Numbered from the stretch's first letter, positions 1-7,971 are shown. The stretch is 10,827 nucleotides of DNA from Verrucomicrobiales bacterium (GCA_003445095.1 DLVS01000328.1:1-10827); one strand, 5' to 3'. The notes: generated from the letters alone by a model not told the origin. Numbers and translations are program-made.

Positions 1-1376
1 AGCACGTTCTGTGTTTTGTTTTTTTTTTCAAGCAGAAGACGCGCACCGCTGAGCGAGCCCAATTGGCTCGACGACCCGAGATAGGTATCGATCGACGTTC
101 GATGCCTCGCCTTGCGCAAGTCCACAGCCAATTGGGTTGGATTCCACTCGGGTATGTCGGGTGGTGGCGCCACAAGTTTCGCGAAGGCCGCTTTGGCTCG
201 CTCACTTGGCTCCGCCCCAGCCGCGGCCAGATTGGAGTTTTGGAACGGGGAGTTTCCGACAGGCGTGAGCAGACGGTGCAGTTGATTCGTAAGGTCGGTC
301 GGAATCACGAAGATCATCGATTCTCGGTCATAAACGAGAGAGAATCCTTGGTGGATCAAACCTTCTTCAAAAACTTCGATCGCCTGTTTGCTCGTAAGCA
401 TCCCAGACGGCAATTCAAGGGAGATGTTTGCGGAATCGTAGTTGCGCGGGTAGGCGATCGACCGGCCTCGGAACCGGCTGATCATTTGCGACGACGTGTG
501 GAGTCCTATCCACGGGCTTTGAAAGCGGTGCCGGCCTGCGAGACCAAGTCGATCCAAAAGAACGTTTAGTTTTCCTGGCCAAGGCAGGGCTGCGAACTCC
601 TGAGACGCGGTCGGCCATTCGAGGCGCGTAACCTGGAAGTCGTCTCTCCAGATGTCGCTGACGGTCAGCGGGTAGGAAACAAAGGCGCGCCCGTTCACGA
701 AGGCGACTTGGTTCAGTGGAACCGCGCTAGAATTCTTCTCTAGTTGTCTGCCATAACCCCCATAGACACTCATCAACACAAAGATGGGCACCGAAATGGC
801 GAACATCTTGAGCCAGTATTGGAACGCCTGAACCAGCGTGATTCCTTTCATGCCGCCGATGGCTACATTGAAGGTAATGACCATCCCGACCACCACGACG
901 CCGGCCCAATACGGCATTCCTGGGAAAATGTAGGCGAGCGTCGTTCCCGCACCCTTCATCTGCGGCATCGTGTAAAAGAAGCCGATAAAAAGGACGAAGA
1001 TGACGGCGATCTTGCGGAAGATCGGTGAGTCGTAACGGCCTTCGGCGAAGTCGGGAATCGTGTAAGCGCCAAATCGCCGCAGGGGCCCTGCGATAAACAA
1101 CAACAAAAATAAATATCCGCACGCATAACAGACCGGATACCACAAGGCGTCGTACCCCGAGCTCATCACCATGCCGGCGATTCCCATGAACGAAGCAGCC
1201 GAGAGATATTCTCCCGAGATGGCTGAGGCGTTCCAGCCAACCGAAACACCGCGACCGGCTACAAAGAAGTCCGAGGCCGTTTTTGCTTTCTTGGCAGCCC
1301 AATAACCCATCCAGATCGTCGCGATGACGGTCAGGGCGCTGAACGAGAGAATCCAAGGGTCGAAGGCGGCGAGCAT
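1..1376 (-). CDS. Sodium:solute symporter (SSF, ActP-like), N-terminal part, with a large soluble insert; runs off the left edge
   Basis: I read this frame from the ATG at 1376. It stays open for 458 codons to the window edge, so the gene is partial at its 3' end. Residues 1-206 look like a solute/sodium symporter of the acetate-permease (ActP) type. Membrane segments lie near 8-27, 48-70, 77-97, 119-139, 155-175 and 190-206. The segment-2 stretch GEYLSAASFMGIAGMV closely resembles ActP. Basic loops after segments 1, 3 and 5 (KK, LRR, MKG) suggest an outward N-terminus, which places the region after segment 6 in the periplasm. That region is not the short ActP loop but at least 250 soluble residues (207-458). 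Residues 318-359 within it resemble a secretin N-domain (beta-alpha-beta). An in-frame TAG four codons upstream makes 1376 the earliest possible ATG; there is no Shine-Dalgarno. The DUF485-like partner gene ends 84 bases upstream. The substrate is probably a small carboxylate, but this is not shown by the sequence. Confidence 0.85.
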   Translation of the reverse strand, partial: MLAAFDPWILSFSALTVIATIWMGYWAAKKAKTASDFFVAGRGVSVGWNASAISGEYLSAASFMGIAGMVMSSGYDALWYPVCYACGYLFLLLFIAGPLRRFGAYTIPDFAEGRYDSPIFRKIAVIFVLFIGFFYTMPQMKGAGTTLAYIFPGMPYWAGVVVVGMVITFNVAIGGMKGITLVQAFQYWLKMFAISVPIFVLMSVYGGYGRQLEKNSSAVPLNQVAFVNGRAFVSYPLTVSDIWRDDFQVTRLEWPTASQEFAALPWPGKLNVLLDRLGLAGRHRFQSPWIGLHTSSQMISRFRGRSIAYPRNYDSANISLELPSGMLTSKQAIEVFEEGLIHQGFSLVYDRESMIFVIPTDLTNQLHRLLTPVGNSPFQNSNLAAAGAEPSERAKAAFAKLVAPPPDIPEWNPTQLAVDLRKARHRTSIDTYLGSSSQLGSLSGARLLLEKKNKTQNV

Positions 1377-1460
1377 TGGGGGATGGAGCTAGTAGGAAAA
1401 TGGGAGAGTACGCGGGTGGGTGTGTCGGATTCTGTGAGGCCGAGTTAGCCGATTGGCTCA

Positions 1461-1787
1461 CTAACCCACATTCCCACCCGGGTCGCTAGCGACTTCCCTC
1501 ACTTCCGCTTCTTCCAAGGCAATGCTGCGCCGTATGAAAACCCAAGCAATGGCCCAGACAAAAGGGAAGAAGAGGACCCCGAGAATCAGCCAGGTCAGCG
1601 TGAATCCGCCCACCCGGGTAGCCATAGCCTTAGGTGCGTAGTAATTGAAAAGAGGCAATCCCAGCAATGCGATTAAGAACGTCGCGGCGCAGGCGACGGA
1701 TAAGCGCAGTTGGCGCCGCATCAGCGTCTTGAGGAAAGACTCACTGTGCGTGTAGTCGGCCGCAGGAAGGTCCGGAGACTTCTTCAT
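1461..1787 (-). CDS. DUF485-like small membrane protein, probable symporter partner
   Basis: This 108-residue protein has two predicted membrane helices, near residues 27-48 and 63-86, and a charged tail (RRSIALEEAEVREV). The size, the two-helix hairpin and the position just before an ActP-like symporter match the DUF485 (YjcH-type) proteins that usually precede such transporters. They are thought to assist or regulate the transporter in the inner membrane, but their exact role is poorly defined. I chose the ATG at 1787 because the family-like sequence begins about there (MKKSPDLPAADYTHSESFL). Upstream in-frame residues look like non-coding read-through. No Shine-Dalgarno precedes the start. 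The symporter begins 84 bases after the stop, so the two probably share a transcript. Confidence 0.8.
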   Translation of the reverse strand: MKKSPDLPAADYTHSESFLKTLMRRQLRLSVACAATFLIALLGLPLFNYYAPKAMATRVGGFTLTWLILGVLFFPFVWAIAWVFIRRSIALEEAEVREVASDPGGNVG

Positions 1788-1950
1788 CGCCGGAGGATGA
1801 ACAGAGGCAAGCGAAAGCTCAAAGTTCAAAGCAGATGTTCGAATAAGCGACGACGTTCGCGCGTTGTTCTGACGATCCGTGTTGCGTCCGCGGGCAGCCT
1901 CCGGTCGAGTTAGCCCATCGAATGCGAACTTTGTCTTTCCGATCCGCTCA
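1788..1950. promoter_or_regulatory. Divergent intergenic region between the transporter unit and the lipoprotein gene
   Basis: These 163 bases separate two genes that point away from each other, so promoters in both directions are expected here. I see no convincing -35/-10 pair on either strand. The one visible structure is a short phased repeat at 1814-1834, listed separately. Confidence 0.45.
1814..1834 (+). repeat. Three phased imperfect heptamers (AAAGCTC, AAAGTTC, AAAGCAG)
   Basis: Three 7-base units follow one another without spacing, each beginning AAAG. They end about 26 bases upstream of the start of the DUF485-like gene, read on the minus strand. They could be a binding site in its leader or simple sequence drift. 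Confidence 0.4.
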
Positions 1951-2430
1951 ATGAGGTTTCCCACACTTTTCGTCCTGGGGCTCTGCTGCGCCGGCTGCGT
2001 ATCGAGCCCCACCGATCCCGCACAAATCGCCAAACGAAAAGCCGAGCGTCCGGTGGCGTACGCGTCCCTGTCTCCAGAGCAGAAGCAATTGGTCGATCAC
2101 GGCCAAGTGCAGGTCGGAATGGGCGAAGACGCTGTCTATCTCGCGTGGGGACAGCCTGCTCAGGTGTTGCGTCGCGGCGATGCCTCCGGAGAAGCCACCA
2201 CTTGGCTCTACACCGGGAGCACCACCGATCAGTTCGTCACCTGGAACTATGTCGAAGCCCGCGGCCGAGACGGCGTCCCTTATTTGAACCGAGTGATGAT
2301 GACGGACTACAGCTTTCGGGATTACGTCAGCGCGCGACTCGTCTTTCGCCAAGGCCGCGTCACCGAATGGGAAATGCTGCCGGCGCCGGCAAGCCGAACG
2401 GTTATTTCGCCCGGCGGCGCGGTGTATTGA
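1951..2430 (+). CDS. Small lipoprotein with a BamE/SmpA-like region
   Basis: This 159-residue protein begins with a short lipoprotein signal peptide (MRFPTLFVLGLCCAGC), with the lipidated cysteine probably Cys16. The lipobox is slightly unusual, with a Cys at -3. The residue after Cys16 is Val, not Asp, which fits outer-membrane rather than inner-membrane retention. Residues about 42-75 have the pattern of SmpA/OmlA (BamE-like) domains: VxxGM, then VYxAWGxP, followed by strands containing TTWLY. BamE itself supports the beta-barrel assembly machine, but many unrelated small lipoproteins share this fold, so I do not assign bamE. I chose the ATG at 1951 because it directly starts the signal peptide. 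There is no Shine-Dalgarno. The gene stands alone, divergent from the transporter unit and convergent with the peptidase gene. Confidence 0.8.
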   Translation: MRFPTLFVLGLCCAGCVSSPTDPAQIAKRKAERPVAYASLSPEQKQLVDHGQVQVGMGEDAVYLAWGQPAQVLRRGDASGEATTWLYTGSTTDQFVTWNYVEARGRDGVPYLNRVMMTDYSFRDYVSARLVFRQGRVTEWEMLPAPASRTVISPGGAVY

Positions 2431-2524
2431 GTACAGGAGGCGGAAGCTAGTAGGCCGCACATCGGCAGTCGGAGCGCGCCGGTAAGGGCAACAACCGCTC
2501 GGCCAGTCGAAGATGGCTGCGCTG

Positions 2525-5194
2525 TTAGACGCCGCCTCCCACAACTGCCACGACCGACTGCTCGTTCTGCAGGTAACGTTCCGCCACCGCCTGCACTTCA
2601 CCCAAGGTGACCGCCTCATAAAGCGCGTCCTCCCGCGCCCCATGGGCATACCCGAGCCCGTAGAGCTCATCGAGGGTCATGGTCATGGCCAAGTGTCCCA
2701 AGTCCTGGCGCGCGATTTTCTTTTGGCCGATGACTTTCGCCTTCGCCCGAGTGAGCTCTTCTGCCGTCAGTCCGCTGCGACGGAGACCTTCAGCTTGGGC
2801 GCGGAGTTCACGTTCAACCAATTCCCATTTCTCAGGACTCGTCCCGCAATAGAGCGCAAAAAATCCTGGAGTGCGGCCCAGAAACAATGACGCGCCAACG
2901 TAGTACGCGAGACCAAGTTCGTCGCGGATTCTCATAAACAGACGGCTCCCCATGTCCGAACACGCCTCCTGCAATAGTTCCAGGGCATATCGATCAGGCG
3001 CGGTGACCGTTGTGGCGGGAAATCCCAGCGCAAGCACGGCCTGCTCTTTTTCACGGCGCTCCCGAGACTGTCTCATTGCTGGGTTCGCGATGTCTGGCTT
3101 GAGTTCTAGTTCCGGCTTACCTCCCCGCCATTCGCCCAATGTGCGCTCCAGCGCCTTCACGACTGACGATGCATCGACATCCCCAAAAACGGCCATGGCG
3201 GCGCCTTGCGGTACTACCCAACGCCGATGAAAAGCTTTCAAGTCGTCTGCGCTCAATCGAGCCACCGTCGATTCAGTGCCTTGCACATCGAGCCCGTAAC
3301 CCTGATCGCCAAACAGGCTTCGCCGCATGGCCTGAAATGCGCTCATGAGCAACTCGTCGCGTTGGCTGCGAATACCCGCCAGTTGGGCAGCACGCTCACG
3401 CTCGATCGCCTCGGCTGGGAACGACGGGTTCAACAAGACATCGGTAAATAGGTCGAGGCCCGTGGCAAAATCCTCGCGAAGGACTTCGGCCGACAAGCCA
3501 AAGCTGTGATTGCCGGCGTAGGGCTCGAGGCTTCCCCCTAAACTCTCAATCTCGACTGAGAGCTGCTGGGCGGAACGTCGGTGAGTTCCTTTGATTTGAA
3601 GACGACTCAACAGCGTCGTGATGCCGGAGGTGGCGCTCGATTCCGCGTGAAGGCCTCCCCCTAAGGCCAGCCTAAACTGTACGAACGGCAAGCGGTGGTC
3701 CTCTTTGACCAGGAGTCGCAGCCCGTTGCTCAGGGTGAGCGCCTGAACGGGCTGATCTTTGGTGGATACTGCCGCGAAGCGTTGAGTTTGCGCTGAGCCC
3801 GCCGGCAAGAGCGCGTAGCTGGTCCGGTTGGCCTCGGTGAGATACACCTGGGCAACTCGTTGCAAATCGCTCGGAGTTAAACGACGGACCGCAGCTAAAT
3901 AGCGCTCACTGAAGCTAAGGTCGTTGGCGAGCATCCAGTTAGAGCCCAAGTCTTGCGCTTGGCCCTCCATGGTCTTTCGGGAAGCGAAAGCTCCCGCAGT
4001 GAACTGCTTGACGGCCTTGGCGAGCTCGTCGCCGGGGACCATCTCGTTTTTCATGCGCTCGATCTGGTCGAGGATCGCGGTTCGCGCGGCGGGAAATTTG
4101 TCACCGTCGCAGACTCCGCTGACGCCGAACAATCCCGCGTGTCCAGGGGTATAGACCCAAGCGCTAACGGAGTGAACGAGCGCTGTCTGACCCCGCACCG
4201 CTTGATACAACCGGGAACTCCGTCCGTTGCCCAAAAGCGTTGAAAGTACGTCCAAAGCGGGGGTGTCATCGTGACGAACGTCCGGGGTGTGCCAGGCCAG
4301 GTGAAAATGTCCCAGCTCGATGGGCGCTTCTTCGATCGTGTCCCGTGGCGCGGTTTGTCGCGGTTCGGAGACCACCGGAGACGGCGGAACTGCCCGGGCT
4401 CCCGAGAGAGCGAATGCCTTCTCGATTTGAGCGATTATGGCCTCCGTGCGAAAGTCACCGGCGATGACGAGGAAGCAGTTATTGGGCGCATACTTTTCCA
4501 TGTAGTACGCCAGAATGTCCGCTCGAGTCACCCGATTGAAAATGTCGGGCACTCCAATGACTGGATAGCGATAAGGGCTTCGTGTGTAGGCCGTCTCAAA
4601 TAGGCGCCGTCCGCTACGTCGACCGGGGTCGTCATTGCCCATGTCCATCTCCCGCCGGATGACGTCGAGTTCCTTGATCAGTTCTTCTTCGGGCAGCGTG
4701 GCGTTTTGGACAATATCGCAAAGAATATCCACCGCCACCGTGGCCCCTTCGTTCGGCACATTAATCCAGTACACCGTGCGATCGAACGAGGTGTAGGCAT
4801 TCATGTAACCGCCGGCGCTCTGAACCTCTTGATCGATGCGGCCCCCGGCGCGAGTTGTCGTCCCCTTGAAAAGCATGTGTTCGAGCACGTGCGACAAGCC
4901 CGCCCCCAGCCAACGTCCTTCATCGATGCTTCCCGCGCGACACCAGATCTGGGCGCTCACGACCGGAGCACTGTGATCTTCACGAAGAATCACCTGGAGC
5001 CCATTCGACAAGGTTTTGAAAGACGTATCCGGAGGCATTGAGGGCACAGTCGGCACCGGTGGCGGGGCCGTCTGAAATGCGGGTGTCATATTCAAGCCAC
5101 CAGTGTAGCGAGGTCCGCTGTCGGGGCAAAGTTCCATTGCGCCGCCGGGGAGGGTGTCGAGGGTGTCCGGCAGTTGCTGGGACGGCCCGGTCAC
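2525..5194 (-). CDS. M16 family zinc peptidase (insulinase-like), two fused domains
   Basis: The 889-residue product holds two M16 peptidase units, about residues 57-460 and 483-889. The first has the inverted zinc motif HxxEH (His102, Glu105, His106) and the third ligand Glu182, 76 residues after His106. It should therefore be an active metalloprotease. In the second unit the matching positions are Thr527, Ser530 and Arg531, so it is catalytically dead. It keeps the substrate-binding type sequence ELGLAYYVGA. This active-plus-inactive arrangement is usual for M16 enzymes of this length. No signal peptide is visible, so the location is uncertain. The GTG at 5194 overlaps the stop of the upstream gene by four bases (GTGA), which suggests translational coupling. 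ATGs at 5137 and 5089 are alternatives: the first 35 residues look unconserved, and family similarity begins near residue 57. Substrate unknown. Confidence 0.9.
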   Translation of the reverse strand: MTGPSQQLPDTLDTLPGGAMELCPDSGPRYTGGLNMTPAFQTAPPPVPTVPSMPPDTSFKTLSNGLQVILREDHSAPVVSAQIWCRAGSIDEGRWLGAGLSHVLEHMLFKGTTTRAGGRIDQEVQSAGGYMNAYTSFDRTVYWINVPNEGATVAVDILCDIVQNATLPEEELIKELDVIRREMDMGNDDPGRRSGRRLFETAYTRSPYRYPVIGVPDIFNRVTRADILAYYMEKYAPNNCFLVIAGDFRTEAIIAQIEKAFALSGARAVPPSPVVSEPRQTAPRDTIEEAPIELGHFHLAWHTPDVRHDDTPALDVLSTLLGNGRSSRLYQAVRGQTALVHSVSAWVYTPGHAGLFGVSGVCDGDKFPAARTAILDQIERMKNEMVPGDELAKAVKQFTAGAFASRKTMEGQAQDLGSNWMLANDLSFSERYLAAVRRLTPSDLQRVAQVYLTEANRTSYALLPAGSAQTQRFAAVSTKDQPVQALTLSNGLRLLVKEDHRLPFVQFRLALGGGLHAESSATSGITTLLSRLQIKGTHRRSAQQLSVEIESLGGSLEPYAGNHSFGLSAEVLREDFATGLDLFTDVLLNPSFPAEAIERERAAQLAGIRSQRDELLMSAFQAMRRSLFGDQGYGLDVQGTESTVARLSADDLKAFHRRWVVPQGAAMAVFGDVDASSVVKALERTLGEWRGGKPELELKPDIANPAMRQSRERREKEQAVLALGFPATTVTAPDRYALELLQEACSDMGSRLFMRIRDELGLAYYVGASLFLGRTPGFFALYCGTSPEKWELVERELRAQAEGLRRSGLTAEELTRAKAKVIGQKKIARQDLGHLAMTMTLDELYGLGYAHGAREDALYEAVTLGEVQAVAERYLQNEQSVVAVVGGGV
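5150..5167 (+). repeat. Tandem 9-base duplication (GAGGGTGTC twice)
   Basis: Two exact 9-base copies abut inside the first codons of the M16 gene as annotated from 5194, where they encode Asp-Thr-Leu twice. A fresh in-frame duplication here suggests weak constraint on this N-terminal stretch, which bears on the choice of start codon. Confidence 0.7.
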
Positions 5195-5589
5195 CCGCGG
5201 CTTAGCTCGGCTTGCTGGGGAGCAAACGGCCGGCGGAACGCTTCCACAAAATCAAAGCCATTCCGAAAGTCGTCCCGACTATCCGCTTCGGTTTTCGACA
5301 GGATCTGCGCCTCAATCATGTTGAAAACAATTTCTCCAAAGTCAGCACAGGTACGGACTCCCCACTCGTCGAAAACGAGGCAGGACATCGGACCGAATTG
5401 GGTCAACGCATACTCGCGGATGCCTTCCAGCAATTCCTGAGCGCTGACATGCCGAGGCCGGTCCTCGCCCGCCTTTTGCAGACGAGTCTGCGCGTGGTCC
5501 AGCGCTTCGCGAACGAAATGGTAAGCGGCGCGGGCATAACGGGGATCCTGCTCCAACACGGGCGTCAAAAGGGAATCGAATTCGGCCAT
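5191..5589 (-). CDS. Minf_1886 family protein (TIGR04138), function unknown
   Basis: This is a 132-residue soluble protein. The sequence fits the Minf_1886 family, a conserved group from Verrucomicrobia and Planctomycetes with no established function. Recognisable stretches are the N-terminal DPRYARAAYHFVREAL, the central QELLEGIREYALTQFGP, EWGVRTCADFGEIVFNMIEA, and the C-terminal SRDDFRNGFDFVEAF. It has no signal peptide and no membrane segment, so it is probably cytoplasmic. I chose the ATG at 5589 because the upstream in-frame residues are not family-like and the gene then starts just 8 bases after the small membrane protein gene. Its stop overlaps the GTG start of the M16 peptidase gene by four bases. 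This tight packing suggests co-expression with both neighbours. Family assignment is from memory of its motifs. Confidence 0.8.
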   Translation of the reverse strand: MAEFDSLLTPVLEQDPRYARAAYHFVREALDHAQTRLQKAGEDRPRHVSAQELLEGIREYALTQFGPMSCLVFDEWGVRTCADFGEIVFNMIEAQILSKTEADSRDDFRNGFDFVEAFRRPFAPQQAELSRG

Positions 5590-5597
5590 ACGCGGAT

Positions 5598-5747
5598 TCA
5601 GGGTCGTGGAATTTCCTCGGGCACCGGCAATGGCGCCAGCGGTTGAGGCGGACGAGTGCGCAGCCAAATCTTGCCGATCCACCCGGACACGACCAAAAGC
5701 AAAAGAATGAGCAACACCTTGCTTTCGCTTTTGGTCAGTCCCGCCAT
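5598..5747 (-). CDS. Small single-helix membrane protein (49 residues)
   Basis: The product begins MAGLTKSESKVLLILLLLVV, a polar start followed by one hydrophobic helix (about residues 10-27). It ends in a short proline-rich tail (RPPQPLAPLPVPEEIPRP). The N-terminal pattern, a few polar residues with KSE then a helix, resembles the start of some ComEA-type helix-hairpin-helix proteins, but no DNA-binding part follows. It could be a truncated relative or an unrelated anchor peptide. It ends 8 bases before the Minf_1886 gene and has no Shine-Dalgarno. The small size and lack of a recognised family keep confidence moderate; the membrane-like composition and tight spacing are the main support. 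The tail would face the periplasm if the N-terminus is cytoplasmic. Confidence 0.55.
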   Translation of the reverse strand: MAGLTKSESKVLLILLLLVVSGWIGKIWLRTRPPQPLAPLPVPEEIPRP

Positions 5748-5888
5748 CTGCGATGACGCTATACGATTTGAGCCGAAAACGAAACCCGGGAATTCAAGTC
5801 CGCGGCCCAAAATCGGCCACCGCCGTTGCTCCCCCGGCCCGTCGCGACGAAGCCGGCAGCAGATCGACACGTTGATTTGCTCGGTATT

Positions 5889-6908
5889 TTACCGCGCTTT
5901 CTCTCGCTTCACTTCCTCCACCCAATCCTGGTGCTCGACGTACCATTGGACCGTCTCGCGAATTCCGCGCTCGAAGGTGTAGGATGGGACCCAGCCCAAC
6001 TCCCGTTGAATCTTTCCAGCGTCGATCGCGTACCGTCGGTCATGACCTGGGCGGTCCTTGACGAAGGTAATCAACGTCCGCGAATTCCCCCCGAGGGTTG
6101 GCCGCAGCTCATCCACCAGGTCGCAAATGAGTTCTACAATGCGTAAATTAGCCCACTCGTTGTGCCCGCCGATATTGTACATCTCGCCTTCTCGCCCCCG
6201 AGTCAGCACCTGCCATAACGCTTCACAGTGGTCGCGGACAAACAGCCAATCTCGGACATTCATTCCGTCGCCGTACACGGGGACGGATTTGCGGGCGAGT
6301 AGACTTTGGATGACTACGGGAATCAGTTTCTCCGGAAACTGAAACGGCCCGTAGTTGTTGGAACAATTCGTGACGACCGTCGGCAACCCGTAGGTGTGGT
6401 GATAGGCTCGAACCAACATGTCGCTCGAAGCCTTGCTGGCTGAATAAGGCGAATTGGGTGCGTAAGATGTGGTTTCGACAAAAAAGCCAGTCGGTCCGAG
6501 CGACCCATAGACTTCGTCGGTGCTGACGTGATGAAACCGCTTGCCGCTCAGTTGGCCAGCCCAGGCGTCGCGACACGCCTCCAGGAGATTAAAGGTGCCG
6601 ACAATATTGGTGGAGATAAAGTCGCCCGGCCCGGTGATGGAGCGGTCCACATGGGACTCCGCCGCGAGATGCAACACGTGGGTGATCTGGTGTTGGCGGA
6701 CAACCCGAACGACTTCGTTTTTATCTCGAAGATCCACTTGTTCAAACTGGTACTTCGGGTGGCTCTGAACTGCCCGGAGGTTGCCGAGGTGCCCCGCATA
6801 AGTTAGGGCGTCGAGATTGACGAGTCGCGCCACTTCAGGCCGGTCGAGAATATGGTGAACAAGATTAGAACCGATGAAACCGGCACCACCGGTGAGGAGT
6901 AGATTCAT
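5889..6908 (-). CDS. rfbB: dTDP-glucose 4,6-dehydratase
   Basis: The enzyme converts dTDP-glucose to dTDP-4-keto-6-deoxyglucose, the second step of dTDP-rhamnose synthesis, in the cytoplasm. The 339-residue sequence is an extended short-chain dehydrogenase/reductase. It has the NAD-binding TGGAGFIG near the N-terminus (residues 6-13) and AAESHVDRS (82-90). The catalytic STDEVYG (Thr130, Asp131, Glu132) and the YxxxK pair Tyr155 and Lys159 are all present. The length is normal for RmlB and no key residue is missing. I chose the ATG at 6908 because it leads straight into the first beta strand; an earlier in-frame start at 6929 would add seven unlikely residues. It lies 43 bases after the NRS/ER-like gene and is the last gene of that unit. 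A 141-base gap separates it from the small membrane protein gene downstream. Confidence 0.95.
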   Translation of the reverse strand: MNLLLTGGAGFIGSNLVHHILDRPEVARLVNLDALTYAGHLGNLRAVQSHPKYQFEQVDLRDKNEVVRVVRQHQITHVLHLAAESHVDRSITGPGDFISTNIVGTFNLLEACRDAWAGQLSGKRFHHVSTDEVYGSLGPTGFFVETTSYAPNSPYSASKASSDMLVRAYHHTYGLPTVVTNCSNNYGPFQFPEKLIPVVIQSLLARKSVPVYGDGMNVRDWLFVRDHCEALWQVLTRGREGEMYNIGGHNEWANLRIVELICDLVDELRPTLGGNSRTLITFVKDRPGHDRRYAIDAGKIQRELGWVPSYTFERGIRETVQWYVEHQDWVEEVKREKAR

Positions 6909-6951
6909 GAAAGGCAACGAGGATCGCAAAGTCGCGGAAACAAAATCGGGA

Positions 6952-7908
6952 TCATTTTTGTTCTGGGGTCCACCGAGCCAACGCCTCGTCCAACGCGTCC
7001 TCGACCGGGCGCATCAAAACCCCGGCGGCCTTAAGTTTGGAACTGTCCAGGACGCAGTTCGACCGGGGCGTTTGGGCCGCCGAATGATAGAAATCGGTAT
7101 CGTTCTCAAAATACTCGAATTCTCGGTGGAGTCGGAGCCGGGTCTTGATCCGCTCGACTACTTGGCGGGTGGTGACCCAACCGGGATTGGTAATGTTATA
7201 AGTCCCAAACGGGGCTTGGCGTTCCCACAGATCCAGACTCGCCTTGGCAAAGTCGCGGCGATGGGAAATCGAATTCACATTGTCGTAAACCTTCGCGTAT
7301 CGCTGAACTTTGCTGAGGTAGTTGCGCGGACCGTCAACCTCGTCGAACGGGATGCGGAGCCGCCACAAATATCCCCCTCCCACTCCTGCGATTGCTTCTT
7401 CAGCCAGAGCCTTCGTGCCACTGTAAAAGCTACAGGGGCCGTCTCGAAACGAGAAATTTGGCGTGTCGATTTCAGTGAAACCGTGGACCCGAGTTGGATG
7501 TTGCTCCACTAGATGCCGGACCCCTGGCACCATCAGATCTTTTTCTGGCCGGACCCTTCCAAACTCGTCCGCAATCTTGGCGCCCGAGTAAATGCACCCG
7601 GAAGAGACATGCCCAAACGGAATCCCGGTGACCGAACACGCGTGCGCGAGGCTCATCGGGAACAGGACGTTGCCTTGCAACGTCTCAGCTCGGGCTCGCT
7701 CGCAAGCATCGACGTTTGGCTTGCCGGTGTAGCCCGCGCAATTCACAACGAATTTCGGTCGGCGGGCTTTCAACAATTCTCGAAGGGGCTCGAATCGAGT
7801 ATAGTCTACCTCCGCCCGCGACACGGCCTGGAATGGCGTGCCGCGCCGCGTGAGTTCTTCAGCAAAGGCCTGCCCCACATATCCCGTAGCGCCTAAAAGA
7901 AGCAGCAT
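6952..7908 (-). CDS. NRS/ER-like nucleotide-sugar epimerase/reductase (SDR), probably making dTDP-L-rhamnose
   Basis: This 318-residue SDR enzyme sits exactly where rmlD or rmlC would be expected. It begins with the cofactor motif GATGYVG (residues 6-12) and has the catalytic pair Tyr162 and Lys166 (YSGTK). Several stretches match the plant bifunctional 3,5-epimerase/4-reductase NRS/ER better than Rml[10 protein letters not shown] (62-70), SSGCIYSG (102-109), DTPNF (148-152), [12 protein letters not shown] (193-204) and YNITNPG (237-243). In plant NRS/ER a cysteine (Cys115 in the Arabidopsis enzyme) and a lysine (Lys183) are, as I recall, needed for epimerisation. By alignment from memory these match Cys105 and Lys200 here. 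One difference is a longer segment (about 110-143) between the cysteine and the FTE/DTPNF block. A weak TGAGA lies upstream of the ATG. An ordinary RmlD-type reductase is the main alternative. Confidence 0.85.
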   Translation of the reverse strand: MLLLLGATGYVGQAFAEELTRRGTPFQAVSRAEVDYTRFEPLRELLKARRPKFVVNCAGYTGKPNVDACERARAETLQGNVLFPMSLAHACSVTGIPFGHVSSGCIYSGAKIADEFGRVRPEKDLMVPGVRHLVEQHPTRVHGFTEIDTPNFSFRDGPCSFYSGTKALAEEAIAGVGGGYLWRLRIPFDEVDGPRNYLSKVQRYAKVYDNVNSISHRRDFAKASLDLWERQAPFGTYNITNPGWVTTRQVVERIKTRLRLHREFEYFENDTDFYHSAAQTPRSNCVLDSSKLKAAGVLMRPVEDALDEALARWTPEQK

Positions 7909-7971
7909 AACAATCTCAAAATCGTCAGTCAGCCGTAAGTCGGGCGGGAAGGAAAGTCGCCCCCAGTGTCC

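Noticed and set aside
54..70. Inverted repeat CGAGCC-CAATT-GGCTCG
   Set aside because: It lies within the symporter coding frame and has no T-run or promoter context; probably a product of codon use.
63..569. A 168-codon plus-strand frame
   Set aside because: It lies antisense to the open symporter frame and shows no family-like sequence.
727..1461. A 244-codon minus-strand frame rich in Arg and His
   Set aside because: It is a shifted shadow of the symporter gene; the other frame encodes clear membrane helices and ActP motifs.
1788..2033. An in-frame upstream extension of the DUF485-like gene
   Set aside because: The added residues are low quality, cover the divergent intergenic region and overlap the lipoprotein start.
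2435..2440. AGGAGG, a perfect Shine-Dalgarno, just after the lipoprotein stop
   Set aside because: No start codon follows at a useful distance and no open frame continues from it.
2431..2524. A possible bidirectional terminator between the convergent lipoprotein and peptidase genes
   Set aside because: I found no strong GC-rich stem followed by a T-run on either strand.
5748..5870. An in-frame upstream extension of the 49-residue membrane protein
   Set aside because: The extra 41 residues (starting MSICCRLRRDG) look like non-coding read-through and would bury the hydrophobic N-terminal helix.
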